A DNA stretch of 64,000 bases, from contig CAYPHY010000014.1 in assembly GCA_964410625.1 (NCBI GenBank), positions 1 through 64,000 on the forward strand, read 5' to 3'. The stretch comes from CAYPHY01 sp964410625. Lineage in GTDB: Bacteria; Chloroflexota; Anaerolineae; Promineifilales; Promineifilaceae. The notes below the pieces were generated by a model. It was given only the letters and a program-made list of their open reading frames with translations, did no database searches and was not told where the DNA came from. Made by a program: the position numbers and the translations under genes. Positions 26,337 through 35,004 of this stretch are shown piece by piece (position 1 is the first letter of the stretch; each line of letters opens with the position of its first letter).

Positions 26337-28685
26337 TTAAGGTAAATCAACAGTCATCGGCAGATAAACAGGGAACGAAGCAGCCGAACAGCCATCGGGA
26401 TCGTCCTCAGGCACAATCGGCGCGGACGAGTTGAAGAAGTAATCAACAACGGCCGTGTGCGCCGGGGCTGGTTGGGCACCAGGATTGTGGTTTGCGCTAA
26501 ACACACCAACCTGATTGATTGGCGCATCAAAGTCGAGTCCACCAGCCGGGGTCCAATCTGTGCCATTGGCGGAATAGGCAAATGTCCACACTGTGTTGGC
26601 GCGTGTCATCCGTAAGTAAGATGTTGCCCCCAAAGGCCCCGGCAAGTTAATCGCTGGAAGCTGGTTTACTGTCCCATTTTGAATAGCAGCCACATATACA
26701 CGAGGCGCACTCCCTCCGTTATGTTGATACTCAAAGCGGATGTAATTTTTGTCGTTCTGCTCGGCCATCATCCCCTGCATTTGATACTGCTGAGTGACGG
26801 CCGATTCAAATTTCACCTCGGCCTCAAAGAATTGTGGGTCGTTGACCGTCTGCATCATGCGTGGCGCTCTGTTGGTATCCGACCAGGGATTGTGGGAGGC
26901 TCCGGCGGCCGCTGTAATGCGCAATTGTCCCCCACCGAGAGCATAGGAGCTGTCGTCAAGCGGATCGATAAACGTCCACATATCGGTGTTCAAGCCACAA
27001 TTAAAATCATCCGACTGAATACTATCCGGGTTTGCCGAAGCAAAATTGGCGGTAATATTCGTATCGCTGTTGATCACATAAGTGGCCGGGTTTTGCGAGC
27101 CAGTCAGATCACCGGTCCAACCGGCAAAGAGATAACCAGGGTTAGCCATGGCCGTCAGGGTAATTGTCTCCCCATACTGGTATTCCTCTTTGTCGGGATC
27201 AACCGAAACCGAGCCATTACCACTGCTTCTGACATTCACAACCGGCGGAGGAGCTGGCTCGAAAGTGGCGGAGATGTTCATATTCTGCGTGACGTTCACG
27301 ACAACGGGATTCTGTGTGCCGGAAAGGTCACCTCCCCAGCCAGCAAATTTATAACCCACATTCCCCACTGCCTGGATACCAACACGCTGGGCATAGGTGT
27401 AGGAGGCTTGTTCTGGGCTGAGTTTGATCGTCCCGTTTGAAGAGGGAGCACGGGTGATAGTATAGGACTGGCCGGCGAGCGGTGTAACCGATACCGGGCC
27501 AAAGCTGGCGTTGACATTGTGGGCCAGCAGCAAGACCGAACCCGATTCCAATTCTCCAGCCTTGCCAAAACCTTCGGCGTCCCAGAATACAGGCTCCGGC
27601 TTTCCCTTTTCCCAAATCTTAAAACGATAGTAGGAAGGGGAACCAGGATTGGTGCTTAATGAACTAAGCTTGAACAGATAGGTTTTTCCAAACTCAACTT
27701 TCTTATCGCTATTGGTGTCAATTCCAGCACCGCCATTCCCACGCAGTTCAATCCCTTCGGTGTTGCTGGTTGTCCAGCGGTACCAGGCTAAGGCACCTAG
27801 TTGTCGCCAACCCTGGCGCGGTATTTCATCTTCGATCTGGTAATGACCACGCCAGCGAGAAATAAAGCCGATACCGGCCCCGTTGCCCTGGGTGTTGAAG
27901 CCGGGTTCATCAATGTTGTGAACGGTGACCTCGGCCGTTACTTCATAATCCTTCCAGGTCGCCCCTATATCTCCCACAGCTAACATCCGATCATACCCCG
28001 GTTCGGCCGTGCGGACGGTGTTCCCTTGAATCTGCCACAAACCATCCACAACCTGAACCAGGTTTTGTAATGGCTGTCCCGAATTCCATTGGATGCTGTA
28101 TGGCAGCGGCCATGCCTGGAGAGCCGCCCGGTTGACTGTCACAGTCTCCGAGCTTGATTCGCCAGCAGCATCGGTAGCCATGATCATAATTGTGTTGTTT
28201 GCCTGGAGATCACTATAGGCGATTTCAATATTAAAGTCGCCCGGTTCGTCCAGACGGCGGTCCGATCCCAGCTTTAACGGTTGTGCAGTACCGCCATTCA
28301 GCCGGTATGTCACTGAAGTGAGTGTCTGGAGGGAAGATATATTACCGAGGATGTTGACCCAACGCTGGGGACGGCCGACCTGCCCGAAGTTCTGTTCTGG
28401 CCCATACCATACATCAATTGTCGGTGGGCTGGTGGGGGCCAGTGTCACCGGTTGCTCCGACCCAAAAACTAGATTTTCGCTGGGAGAGCCGCCTTCCAGC
28501 GGTGGTTTACCGGCCTCGGCTGCAAAGTCCAGGTCCTCCACCTGATTCCCATCACTGGTTGGTGGCGTTAGATCAACGGGCGTCGGATCAACGGCCGTTG
28601 CCCCAATCCCCACTGGGGCAACCATCACTAAAAGAAAACCAATTAGAAACAGAATAAATCTGTTTTTCCCACTTTTTGTACTCAT
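26337..28685 (-). CDS. Secreted modular protein E (short class II relative of protein C)
   Basis: A 782-residue protein with an N-terminal signal segment (ILFLIGFLLVMVAPVG). An AAGGAG precedes the ATG. It has the class II N-terminal module (DVWYGPEQNFGQVG, WVNILGN, GALAWYRW), two InlB B-type repeats without Cys, and one DUF1349-like module beginning DDFNCGLNTDMW. No repeat follows the lectin-like module. Instead the protein ends in PDGCSAASFPVYLPMTVDLP, so the partner Cys is kept in the tail. These are the only two cysteines I find. It is the first of the five giant genes in the direction of transcription. Its role is inferred to be surface or matrix. Confidence 0.85.
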   Translation of the reverse strand: MSTKSGKNRFILFLIGFLLVMVAPVGIGATAVDPTPVDLTPPTSDGNQVEDLDFAAEAGKPPLEGGSPSENLVFGSEQPVTLAPTSPPTIDVWYGPEQNFGQVGRPQRWVNILGNISSLQTLTSVTYRLNGGTAQPLKLGSDRRLDEPGDFNIEIAYSDLQANNTIMIMATDAAGESSSETVTVNRAALQAWPLPYSIQWNSGQPLQNLVQVVDGLWQIQGNTVRTAEPGYDRMLAVGDIGATWKDYEVTAEVTVHNIDEPGFNTQGNGAGIGFISRWRGHYQIEDEIPRQGWRQLGALAWYRWTTSNTEGIELRGNGGAGIDTNSDKKVEFGKTYLFKLSSLSTNPGSPSYYRFKIWEKGKPEPVFWDAEGFGKAGELESGSVLLLAHNVNASFGPVSVTPLAGQSYTITRAPSSNGTIKLSPEQASYTYAQRVGIQAVGNVGYKFAGWGGDLSGTQNPVVVNVTQNMNISATFEPAPPPVVNVRSSGNGSVSVDPDKEEYQYGETITLTAMANPGYLFAGWTGDLTGSQNPATYVINSDTNITANFASANPDSIQSDDFNCGLNTDMWTFIDPLDDSSYALGGGQLRITAAAGASHNPWSDTNRAPRMMQTVNDPQFFEAEVKFESAVTQQYQMQGMMAEQNDKNYIRFEYQHNGGSAPRVYVAAIQNGTVNQLPAINLPGPLGATSYLRMTRANTVWTFAYSANGTDWTPAGGLDFDAPINQVGVFSANHNPGAQPAPAHTAVVDYFFNSSAPIVPEDDPDGCSAASFPVYLPMTVDLP

Positions 28686-29067
28686 GCTTGCTCAAACTCC
28701 TTCCTTAAGATACCTTCCGAGCTTAATACATCCTATACACCACCGGTAGCCAACTATCGCTACAAGTGGTAACTCCCACTTTACTACCCCTGTACCATAC
28801 GAAAAACGACTTACAAGCTAGCTTAAGGCAACGAACCTTTGCTGCTATTCGCTAACAGCAAGACAACAGTCGCTCGCCTAAAAAACCATCCTATATCCTA
28901 CCAAGCCTCGACAAAAAACAAACTGGTACTTGAGACCTATATTCGATTATTAACAATTCCGCAGCAGGTACACCGCGCAACGTGTTAAACCTAAAGCTCT
29001 GAGGTCTTGCTCAACGCTCTACCCCAGAGCTTTCCACATCTCGTTTTGCTGGTTGCTTGAGAGCCAT
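28686..29067. other. Long gap before the giant-protein genes
   Basis: About 380 bases with no coding frame of note. The half nearest protein E is A+T-rich and is where a promoter for the five secreted genes would be expected, but I cannot fix -35/-10 boxes with confidence. The half near the flippase holds a degenerate ACCTCTGAGGT-type hairpin (28993-29033). Confidence 0.5.
28993..29033. repeat. Degenerate hairpin, ACCTCTGAGGT family
   Basis: AAAGCTCTGAGGT (28993-29005) and ACCCCAGAGCTTT (29021-29033) pair with one mismatch just past the flippase stop. Confidence 0.65.
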
Positions 29068-30660
29068 TTATGGCTTGATCTCTGTCGCTTGCGGTAAATC
29101 AGCACTCTCTTCACTTAGCGCTACCTTACCGCGACCACGACGGGTGCGCTTGCGTAGATTGGTGGAGGCAAATTGAGGAAAGCGTTTTTCCAATCCTAGC
29201 GTCTGGATAGCCAGCGCCAGCATTTCCTTCAACAAGGCACGCTGTAAGAGAAAGGTTATGGAGAGATAAATTAGCGCGCCGATGGCTACCAGTAATCCGA
29301 GCGAGATGAAATTTTGTTCTCCGCCGGTCAATTGATGAACAGGCCCCTTTGCCAGGTGAACGACGATGGCCATTAAACCGCCCGCGATGGTAAACGGGAT
29401 GTTTAACCGGAGTGTTTGCGAGCCGGTTCCTGGCAACAATTTATTCACCTGATAAATGTTGTAAATCATGCTCAGGACATGGGAGATGGAGACGGCGAAT
29501 GCCACGCCAATTATGCCATAAGGGCCAATCAGCCATAGAACAAGCGGGACCATGATTATCATGCCAAACAAACCCGCATATAAATTGTAGTTGGGCTTGC
29601 CCATCGCCATGAAGAGCGGCGAGGAGTTGGCAGAGATCGGCCGCGTCAAAGCATAGAGCGCGAAAATCTCCCATACCGGGATCATCGGAACCCATTGCTG
29701 CCCAAAGAGAACAGTTATGATTTCTTCAGCCAGCACAAAGATACCAACGGCCACCGGAACAACGGTCAACATCACCATATTCAGGCTGGACATATATCCG
29801 CGGCGGAGCCGTTCGTGATCGTCCTGTACTTTGGCATAGGAAGGCAGCAGCACATAACCAAAGACGGTGTTGCTTACCATACTGGTTAAAGTCGTTGTTT
29901 CGTTGTAGGCGCGATTGTAAATACCTAGCAGATCAGTGCCCAGGCGGCGGCCGACCAGCCAATCATCCCAATTGTCCCGTGCATAGCGCAACAACCCGCT
30001 ACCCGTCGCCGGAATACCATACTGAAGCAAGCTTTTCACCACCGTCCCATCCCAGGGTTGCGGCCGTAGCCAACGCCAAAAACGAGCATAATACCAGGTC
30101 AGCAGCAGCCGGGTCAACTGCTGTGCCAAAGTGGAATAGACAAGGCTCCAAACCCCAAAGCCCATCCAGGCCATCGTCACACTGCTCGCTCCATAGACCA
30201 GTTGCCCCACTGTCTGCGCGATGCCCACCTCTTTGAATTTGAGATCGCGCTTAAGCAGTGCTTCGGCCACGACCCAAAATCCGTCAACGATCACCATGAT
30301 AGTGACGACACGCAAGACAGGGACCAGATCCGCGCCACCGCCTAAGAGTGAGGCTAATGGCTGGGCAAAGGCCAGGATTAAGAGATAAGCTAAAACGCTA
30401 AAACCGCCGGAGATGCCAAAAGCAAAGTAGGCCACTTTTTTAAGGTCAAGCTGGCTTTGGACAACGGCCGATCTCATCCCCAGGTCGGTCACAAAGTTGG
30501 TGATGAATAGCAACAGATTAGCCATTGCCAGCAAACCAAAATCCTCCGGCGTGAGCAAGCGCAACAAAAGGATCGTCACAACCGTCATCACCGGACGGAT
30601 TGCATAGTTCATAGCAGCGATATAGATACTGCCACGCGCAGTTTTAACCTTAAGGCTCAT
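29068..30660 (-). CDS. Wzx-type polysaccharide flippase (MOP superfamily)
   Basis: A 530-residue polytopic protein with about 12-14 hydrophobic helices and a basic cytoplasmic tail (LRKRTRRGRGK). The N-terminus (GSIYIAAMNYAIRPVMTVVTILLLRLLTPEDFGLLA) is typical of PST/lipopolysaccharide O-unit flippases; the RLLTPEDFG signature is characteristic. It should move undecaprenyl-linked repeat units across the membrane. A glycosyltransferase and a nucleotidyltransferase lie directly upstream, as in Wzx/Wzy clusters. No Wzy polymerase is recognised in the window. Confidence 0.85.
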   Translation of the reverse strand: MSLKVKTARGSIYIAAMNYAIRPVMTVVTILLLRLLTPEDFGLLAMANLLLFITNFVTDLGMRSAVVQSQLDLKKVAYFAFGISGGFSVLAYLLILAFAQPLASLLGGGADLVPVLRVVTIMVIVDGFWVVAEALLKRDLKFKEVGIAQTVGQLVYGASSVTMAWMGFGVWSLVYSTLAQQLTRLLLTWYYARFWRWLRPQPWDGTVVKSLLQYGIPATGSGLLRYARDNWDDWLVGRRLGTDLLGIYNRAYNETTTLTSMVSNTVFGYVLLPSYAKVQDDHERLRRGYMSSLNMVMLTVVPVAVGIFVLAEEIITVLFGQQWVPMIPVWEIFALYALTRPISANSSPLFMAMGKPNYNLYAGLFGMIIMVPLVLWLIGPYGIIGVAFAVSISHVLSMIYNIYQVNKLLPGTGSQTLRLNIPFTIAGGLMAIVVHLAKGPVHQLTGGEQNFISLGLLVAIGALIYLSITFLLQRALLKEMLALAIQTLGLEKRFPQFASTNLRKRTRRGRGKVALSEESADLPQATEIKP

Positions 30661-30683
30661 ATTGAGTACCTTCTTAGAAATTT

Positions 30684-30770
30684 GAGACTAGAGATTGAGA
30701 GATTAGGAGACTGAGAGACTCAGCGACTATAATCTCTCAGTCTCCCAATCTCTCAATCTCCTAATCTCTT
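30684..30770. repeat. Hairpin of GAGACTGAGAGATT heptamers
   Basis: The left arm iterates GAGACTAGAGATTGAGAGAT and GAGACTGAGAGACT. The right arm iterates CTCTCAGTCTCCCAATC and TCTCAATCTCCTAATC. The arms can form a long imperfect stem in the flippase-glycosyltransferase gap. The same family is at 36387-36450, 40700-40756 and 63222-63300. Confidence 0.85.
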
Positions 30771-30772
30771 TT

Positions 30773-31963
30773 TTATATCTTTTGATAAACCTGCTGCATA
30801 TACATGTCAGCGATCTGGTTCCAGGTTGGCCCCTGGCGCATGGCCTGGGCATTGGCGCGGCTGCGTTGCAAAAATGCCCGGTCACAGGCATAGCGCAACA
30901 TGGCAGCAGCAATGCCGTCAACTGAGTTTTTGACCAGCAAGCCATTGACATCATTGCGGACGATCTCGCGGTTGGGCACAAAGTCGGTAGCGATGATTGG
31001 CACGCCCAACGCGCGATACTCAATAATTTTGATCGTCGGCTGATATTGCCAGTCCGGGGGGTCTTCGGGCGTGATCGCCAACGCCACATCATAGCTGCTC
31101 AGGGTCGCCGGAACGTGGTCATAGGGGATGGGCGGCCGAAAAGCCACCACTTGATCCAAGCCCAGTTGTCTCACCAGACGCTGATAATAGCCATCAGAAA
31201 TATCTGGGCCAATAAAATCAAGCTGAAAATTAATCGTAGATTTGGTCATCTGCTGCGCCGCCCGCAGGATTTCTTCCAACTTGCGAACACGGGCAATCGA
31301 GCCTAAGTATAGAAAGCGCACTTTCTTCTCGGTGTCAATCTCGCTGGCCTGCCCCGCCCCGCTTCCATTGACATGGGGGTCAGAGTAATCGAGGAAGGGT
31401 GTGTCCACGCCCAGCGGGACAACCGTGGCCCAGCGTGACCAGGATGGCCCCAGCACCTTTTTCGCCCCTTCCTGGTGCAGAAAGGTGGCGTGGTCAAAGA
31501 GATAACGGCAGTAAAGGGTTCGCAATCCATTCGACCAGGAGCTTTTTAATTTACCCAGAAAACCGCGCCCTTCGCGCTGGGCGATCTGGCGATAGTCAAT
31601 CACAAAGCGCATTCGGCGGGGCATAAATAGTGGCAGCAACCAGACCATCCGCACGGCATTGGGACAAACGTGGACGACATCGGGCCGGTGGCGGCGAAAG
31701 AAGAAGCGCAAACGGAACATGAAGCGTACAAAGGCCAATGTCTGCCACAACGAGCGGACTCCGGGCAGGTTGGCGAAACGGCCGCGCGACGGCCGCGGCC
31801 CGCGCACTTCGGCCACCTTATGCCCCCCTTCATCCCAAACGATATTGCCCGCCTCGTCATAACCCGCCCACCACGCTTCGTGGCCTTGCTCACGCAAGAC
31901 GGCCGCCACCTTGGGGTAATCGGGAAATGACCGGGCATAAAACCAAATGTAGAAAACCCGCAT
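30773..31963 (-). CDS. GT-B glycosyltransferase (group 1)
   Basis: A 396-residue GT-B enzyme. The N-terminal half binds the acceptor (MRVFYIWFYARSFPDYPK start, RRHRPDVVHVCPNA). The C-terminal half has FLYLGSIARVRKLEEIL and the donor-binding IKIIEYRALGVPIIATDF with its E-x7 pattern. It should add one sugar to the lipid-linked repeat unit on the cytoplasmic face. It follows the nucleotidyltransferase and precedes the flippase. The 3' end lies inside the edge of the GAGACT hairpin. Confidence 0.85.
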   Translation of the reverse strand: MRVFYIWFYARSFPDYPKVAAVLREQGHEAWWAGYDEAGNIVWDEGGHKVAEVRGPRPSRGRFANLPGVRSLWQTLAFVRFMFRLRFFFRRHRPDVVHVCPNAVRMVWLLPLFMPRRMRFVIDYRQIAQREGRGFLGKLKSSWSNGLRTLYCRYLFDHATFLHQEGAKKVLGPSWSRWATVVPLGVDTPFLDYSDPHVNGSGAGQASEIDTEKKVRFLYLGSIARVRKLEEILRAAQQMTKSTINFQLDFIGPDISDGYYQRLVRQLGLDQVVAFRPPIPYDHVPATLSSYDVALAITPEDPPDWQYQPTIKIIEYRALGVPIIATDFVPNREIVRNDVNGLLVKNSVDGIAAAMLRYACDRAFLQRSRANAQAMRQGPTWNQIADMYMQQVYQKI

Positions 31964-31981
31964 GGGTTGCTCCTGAAGATG

Positions 31982-32075
31982 GGACGCTGATTTTCGCAGA
32001 TGTAACGCAGATTTTCGCTGAGCTTTATCAAACTATCTGCGTATATCAGCGAAGCATCTGCGAAAATCAGCGTCC
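31982..32075. repeat. 21-bp perfect inverted repeat of CGCAGATTTTCGCTGA words
   Basis: GGACGCTGATTTTCGCAGATG (31982-32002) is the exact complement of the arm at 32055-32075, and inner CGCAGATT/ATCTGCG words also pair. The right arm overlaps the last codons and TGA of the nucleotidyltransferase gene (stop at 32067-32069), so the repeat supplies its stop codon. Confidence 0.85.
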
Positions 32076-33077
32076 AGGCATTATCTTACTATCATCGCCG
32101 ATGATCATCGCTTGCGGCCGGCCGCAAAGCTGGACTCGTTCACCCACTAACGAGTCGGACAGGACAGCGTGGGCCACCGTCGCATGATCATCAATGATAC
32201 TGTTCTCAATTACAACATGATCGAGCCGCACATGGCGGCCGACCGTCACATATGGGCCAACCACCGACGCTTCAATGGAAGCCGTCGGATGGATATAAAC
32301 CGGCGGAATCACGGTGCAGCCATTGATAGCGCGGCCGCTCTCTTCGTCATCCCCATATTGCTCCAGCAAAAACTGGTTGGCCTGGAGACGGTTTTGCGGC
32401 GAGCCAACATCAACAATCGAGCGAATTGGCTGCACGCCGATCTTCGCCCCCTGCTCCAGCATCAGTTGAAAGGTGTCGGCCAGGTAATATTCCCCTTTGG
32501 TTTGCCGTTCGGCGGCCAACGTTTCGTCCAGCAGTTGCCACAGAGCGCGGCCGTCGCGGAACCAGTAGACACCGGCCAATGCTTGAGTGTATGATCCCGT
32601 TGCCGGTTTCTCCACAATCTGGCTGATGAAACCCGCCTCATCCAGGCGCACAACGCCAAATTGGCGCGGATCATCAATGTCCATTACCTGGAAAACGGCC
32701 GCCGTTTCTGGCGGTACGCTGGCGGCAATGTCGGCATAGTCCGCATCAATGATGATGTCGCCGAGTGTCACAACCACCTCACCACCCGCTTCCAACAAGT
32801 CACGACAGAGCCATAGGGCGTGGGCCTGGCCCAACGCCTCATGCTGCGTGACAAAGTGGAGGTCGAGATGACGATAGTTGTCCTCGACCCAGGTGCGGAT
32901 TTGTTCGCCCTTATAGCCAACCACCAGGATCACTTCTTCCATGGTCACTTCTTGCATCCGATCAAGAATATGACCAACGACCGTATTATTTGCTACTTGC
33001 AGCAAGGGTTTTGGGCGGCTCCAGGCGTGCGGCCGCATCCGTGTCCCATAACCACCTAAGAGAACTATGACTTTCAT
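32067..33077 (-). CDS. Sugar-1-phosphate nucleotidyltransferase with hexapeptide tail
   Basis: A 336-residue protein with the nucleotidyltransferase start VLLGGYGTRMRPHAWSRPKP, LGDIIIDADY (metal site) and VEKP near residue 155. From about 255 on it has a left-handed beta-helix (PTASIEASVVGPYVTVG repeats). It resembles long-form glucose-1-phosphate thymidylyltransferase/ManC-like enzymes. Since the kinase for D-glycero-D-manno-heptose (hddA) is nearby and no dedicated hddC is seen, it could supply the activated heptose, but the nucleotide and sugar are not determined. The C-terminal Gly-Arg and stop are encoded by a dispersed repeat arm. Confidence 0.8.
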   Translation of the reverse strand: MKVIVLLGGYGTRMRPHAWSRPKPLLQVANNTVVGHILDRMQEVTMEEVILVVGYKGEQIRTWVEDNYRHLDLHFVTQHEALGQAHALWLCRDLLEAGGEVVVTLGDIIIDADYADIAASVPPETAAVFQVMDIDDPRQFGVVRLDEAGFISQIVEKPATGSYTQALAGVYWFRDGRALWQLLDETLAAERQTKGEYYLADTFQLMLEQGAKIGVQPIRSIVDVGSPQNRLQANQFLLEQYGDDEESGRAINGCTVIPPVYIHPTASIEASVVGPYVTVGRHVRLDHVVIENSIIDDHATVAHAVLSDSLVGERVQLCGRPQAMIIGDDSKIMPGR

Positions 33078-33150
33078 TTCGCCCTCTGGCCTAACGCATC
33101 ATCTGGCAGACAAAGGCGAAACTGCTGCCCCGGTCACTGGAATGCGAAGA

Positions 33151-34137
33151 TTAGCGGCCGTTATAACCATGCGGATGCGCCAGATGCCACTTCCACGCGC
33201 TCTCGATCATATCGTGCAAACGTGGGTAGACTGGCTCCCAGCCCAAATCATGGTTGATGGTCTCGCTGCTGGCGATCAATACATCCGGGTCGCCGGGGCG
33301 ACGCGGCCCAATTTCGGCTGGTATCGGATGACCGGTGATTTCGCGGGCGGTGTCAATCACTTCTTTGACGCTGTAGCCGCGGCCGTTACCCAGATTATAT
33401 TTGCGGCTGCCCTGTTCCAACGATTGCAACGCCAGGATATGCGCCTGCGCCAGATCGACCACATGGATGTAGTCGCGGACACAGGTTCCATCGGGGGTGT
33501 TGTAATCGTCGCCAAAGATTGTGACCTGCTCGCGCTGGCCCAATGCCACCTGCAAGACGAGGGGGATGAGATGGGTTTCGGGATCATGGTCCTCGCCCCG
33601 TTCTTCCGTCGCCCCACATGCGTTAAAGTAGCGCAAACAGGCATAGCGAAGGCCATAGACACGATCTAACCAGTAGAGGTAACGCTCCAAAATATGCTTT
33701 GACTCCCCATAGGGGCTGCCCGGCACAATGCGTTCCGTCTCGGCAATCGGCAATCGTTCGGGATCATCAAAGAGGTTGGCGGTGGAGGAGAGAATGAAAC
33801 GGCCGACCTGATGCTCAACCGCGCTTTGCAACAGATTCAAGCCGTTGACGATGTTATCACGGAGATAGAGGAAGGGCTTTTCCCAGGACTCACCCACGAG
33901 TGTATAGGAAGCAAAGTGCATGATCCCATCTGGCCGGTGGGCAGCCAGCGCGGCATCAATCGCACCCTTGTCCGCCAGATCGCCCTGGATAAAGGTCGCG
34001 TCGGGGTGAACGGCTCCCGCATGACCCTGATAGAGATTATCGAAGACGACAACCTCATTGCCCGCTTTAATCAGTTGTTCAACGGTGACGCTGCCGATAT
34101 AGCCCGCCCCACCAGTTACAAATACTTTCATCTTCAA
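33151..34137 (-). CDS. galE: UDP-glucose 4-epimerase
   Basis: A 328-residue extended SDR of GalE length. It has TGGAGYIGS for NAD, FDNLYQGH, HFASYTLVGESWEKP, the catalytic YGESKHILER (Tyr-x-x-x-Lys), RYFNACGA and GTCVRDYIHVVDLAQAH, which are hallmark GalE segments. The active-site Ser/Thr strand reads LSSTANLFD rather than the common SSSATVYG. It interconverts UDP-glucose and UDP-galactose for glycan building. The start codon pair is ATGAAAATG, so the first or third codon may be used. It lies in the stretch with the nucleotidyltransferase and flippase. Confidence 0.9.
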   Translation of the reverse strand: MKMKVFVTGGAGYIGSVTVEQLIKAGNEVVVFDNLYQGHAGAVHPDATFIQGDLADKGAIDAALAAHRPDGIMHFASYTLVGESWEKPFLYLRDNIVNGLNLLQSAVEHQVGRFILSSTANLFDDPERLPIAETERIVPGSPYGESKHILERYLYWLDRVYGLRYACLRYFNACGATEERGEDHDPETHLIPLVLQVALGQREQVTIFGDDYNTPDGTCVRDYIHVVDLAQAHILALQSLEQGSRKYNLGNGRGYSVKEVIDTAREITGHPIPAEIGPRRPGDPDVLIASSETINHDLGWEPVYPRLHDMIESAWKWHLAHPHGYNGR

Positions 34138-34178
34138 TCGTTTCCTTTACGATGTAGGATTCACACAACGTATCATTC

Positions 34179-34247
34179 TTTCGACACGAATGGCACAAAT
34201 TTAACTAAGGAAAAGCAATTCGTACTATCCGTACGATTTGTGTCAAA
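34179..34247. repeat. Inverted repeat, TCGACACGAAT family
   Basis: TTTCGACACGAATGGCACAA faces GTACGATTTGTGTCAAAG upstream of galE. It is the same family as 79-136, 38421-38487 and 46676-46754. Confidence 0.75.
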
Positions 34248-34362
34248 GTGTGTAAGCCCTATGATAGTTTCTATTGTTCAACCACAGAACATAGCGGATC
34301 AAGGTTACAAGTAGGCTTACGGGGAAGAGGAACGGACGGCCGCAAACCCAAAAATCCAATAC

Positions 34363-34659
34363 TTATTCCTGTTGAGACGGGGGATAGAGTATCTGATCAA
34401 TCTCCGCCAACACATCTGTCAAATCTGGCGGCTCAGACTCCAGTACTCGATCACCCACATGCTTGCGGTGAGGAGCACCTCTTGCTCCTAGCTCTAACAG
34501 TTCACTCACACTCAATCTTGAACCATCGAGGAATCGCACTTCTACGCTGAATGAAGCCCCTTCAAGTGTGGCTCTCGAATGCAACTGTTTGATAGTTATA
34601 TCGCCTCGTCGCAACAGTATTGTCTCTAAGCGGCTCAAGTAGTTGGCTAGTCTGGTCAT
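34363..34659 (-). CDS. Small DUF6516-like protein, possible toxin of a TA pair
   Basis: A 98-residue protein. The middle (VEVRFLDGSRLSVSELLEL) and the end (HRKHVGDRVLESEPPDLTD) match my recollection of the DUF6516 pattern, in which a 'YHYQ...RYDNAPHH' block separates them. Here the two halves are joined directly by GARGAP, so about 25-30 residues seem to be missing without a frameshift. Its ATG overlaps the stop of the upstream gene by four bases, as in toxin-antitoxin operons. Function is not established. If the block is essential, the protein may be inactive. Confidence 0.55.
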   Translation of the reverse strand: MTRLANYLSRLETILLRRGDITIKQLHSRATLEGASFSVEVRFLDGSRLSVSELLELGARGAPHRKHVGDRVLESEPPDLTDVLAEIDQILYPPSQQE

Positions 34660-34970
34660 GCCAGCTCCGCTACCTCTGGGCGAACAGCAGCACGCATGAG
34701 AGCAACTTCAAGTGATCGTTTTGTTTTCATAAAGAGTGTGTAAACTACCATCCACTCAAAGTAATCATCCACATCGTCATCCAGCATGTCACTTTCATAT
34801 TGGTCGTAAAATTCCTGCGATGACATCCCATACTGCCGTTCAAACTGTGACAGCTCTTCAGCAAGCATCTGCAGATCATCAATGGGGTTGGCGGCCGCCA
34901 TCGCTCCTTCCAGGTCGGCACGAAATTGTTCTGGAGTGGGCATCTCGCCCGAATAGCTTAATTTAGGCAT
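34656..34970 (-). CDS. Small acidic protein, possible antitoxin partner
   Basis: A 104-residue acidic protein with a DQYESDMLDDDVDDYFEW stretch and predicted helices. It is the upstream gene of a two-gene unit whose stop overlaps the next start (ATGA). Gene pairs of this size and arrangement beside DUF6516 proteins are usually regarded as toxin-antitoxin modules, the upstream protein being the antitoxin-like member. No DNA-binding motif is clear. The pair breaks the glycan array between gmhB and galE and has no evident role in it. Confidence 0.5.
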   Translation of the reverse strand: MPKLSYSGEMPTPEQFRADLEGAMAAANPIDDLQMLAEELSQFERQYGMSSQEFYDQYESDMLDDDVDDYFEWMVVYTLFMKTKRSLEVALMRAAVRPEVAELA

Positions 34971-35004
34971 TTGTCTCTCCTAGACCGTAGTTGACCAATA
35001 TCCG

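Noticed and set aside
15188..28685. Enzymatic function for the giant secreted proteins
   Set aside because: Lectin-like, Ig, FN3 and InlB-type modules are evident, but no catalytic motif was recognised, so no enzyme name is given.
7000..28700. CRISPR-like or tandem DNA repeat array
   Set aside because: The repetition is at protein level (InlB-type repeats of 70-80 residues) with diverged DNA. No identical direct repeats with unique spacers were seen.
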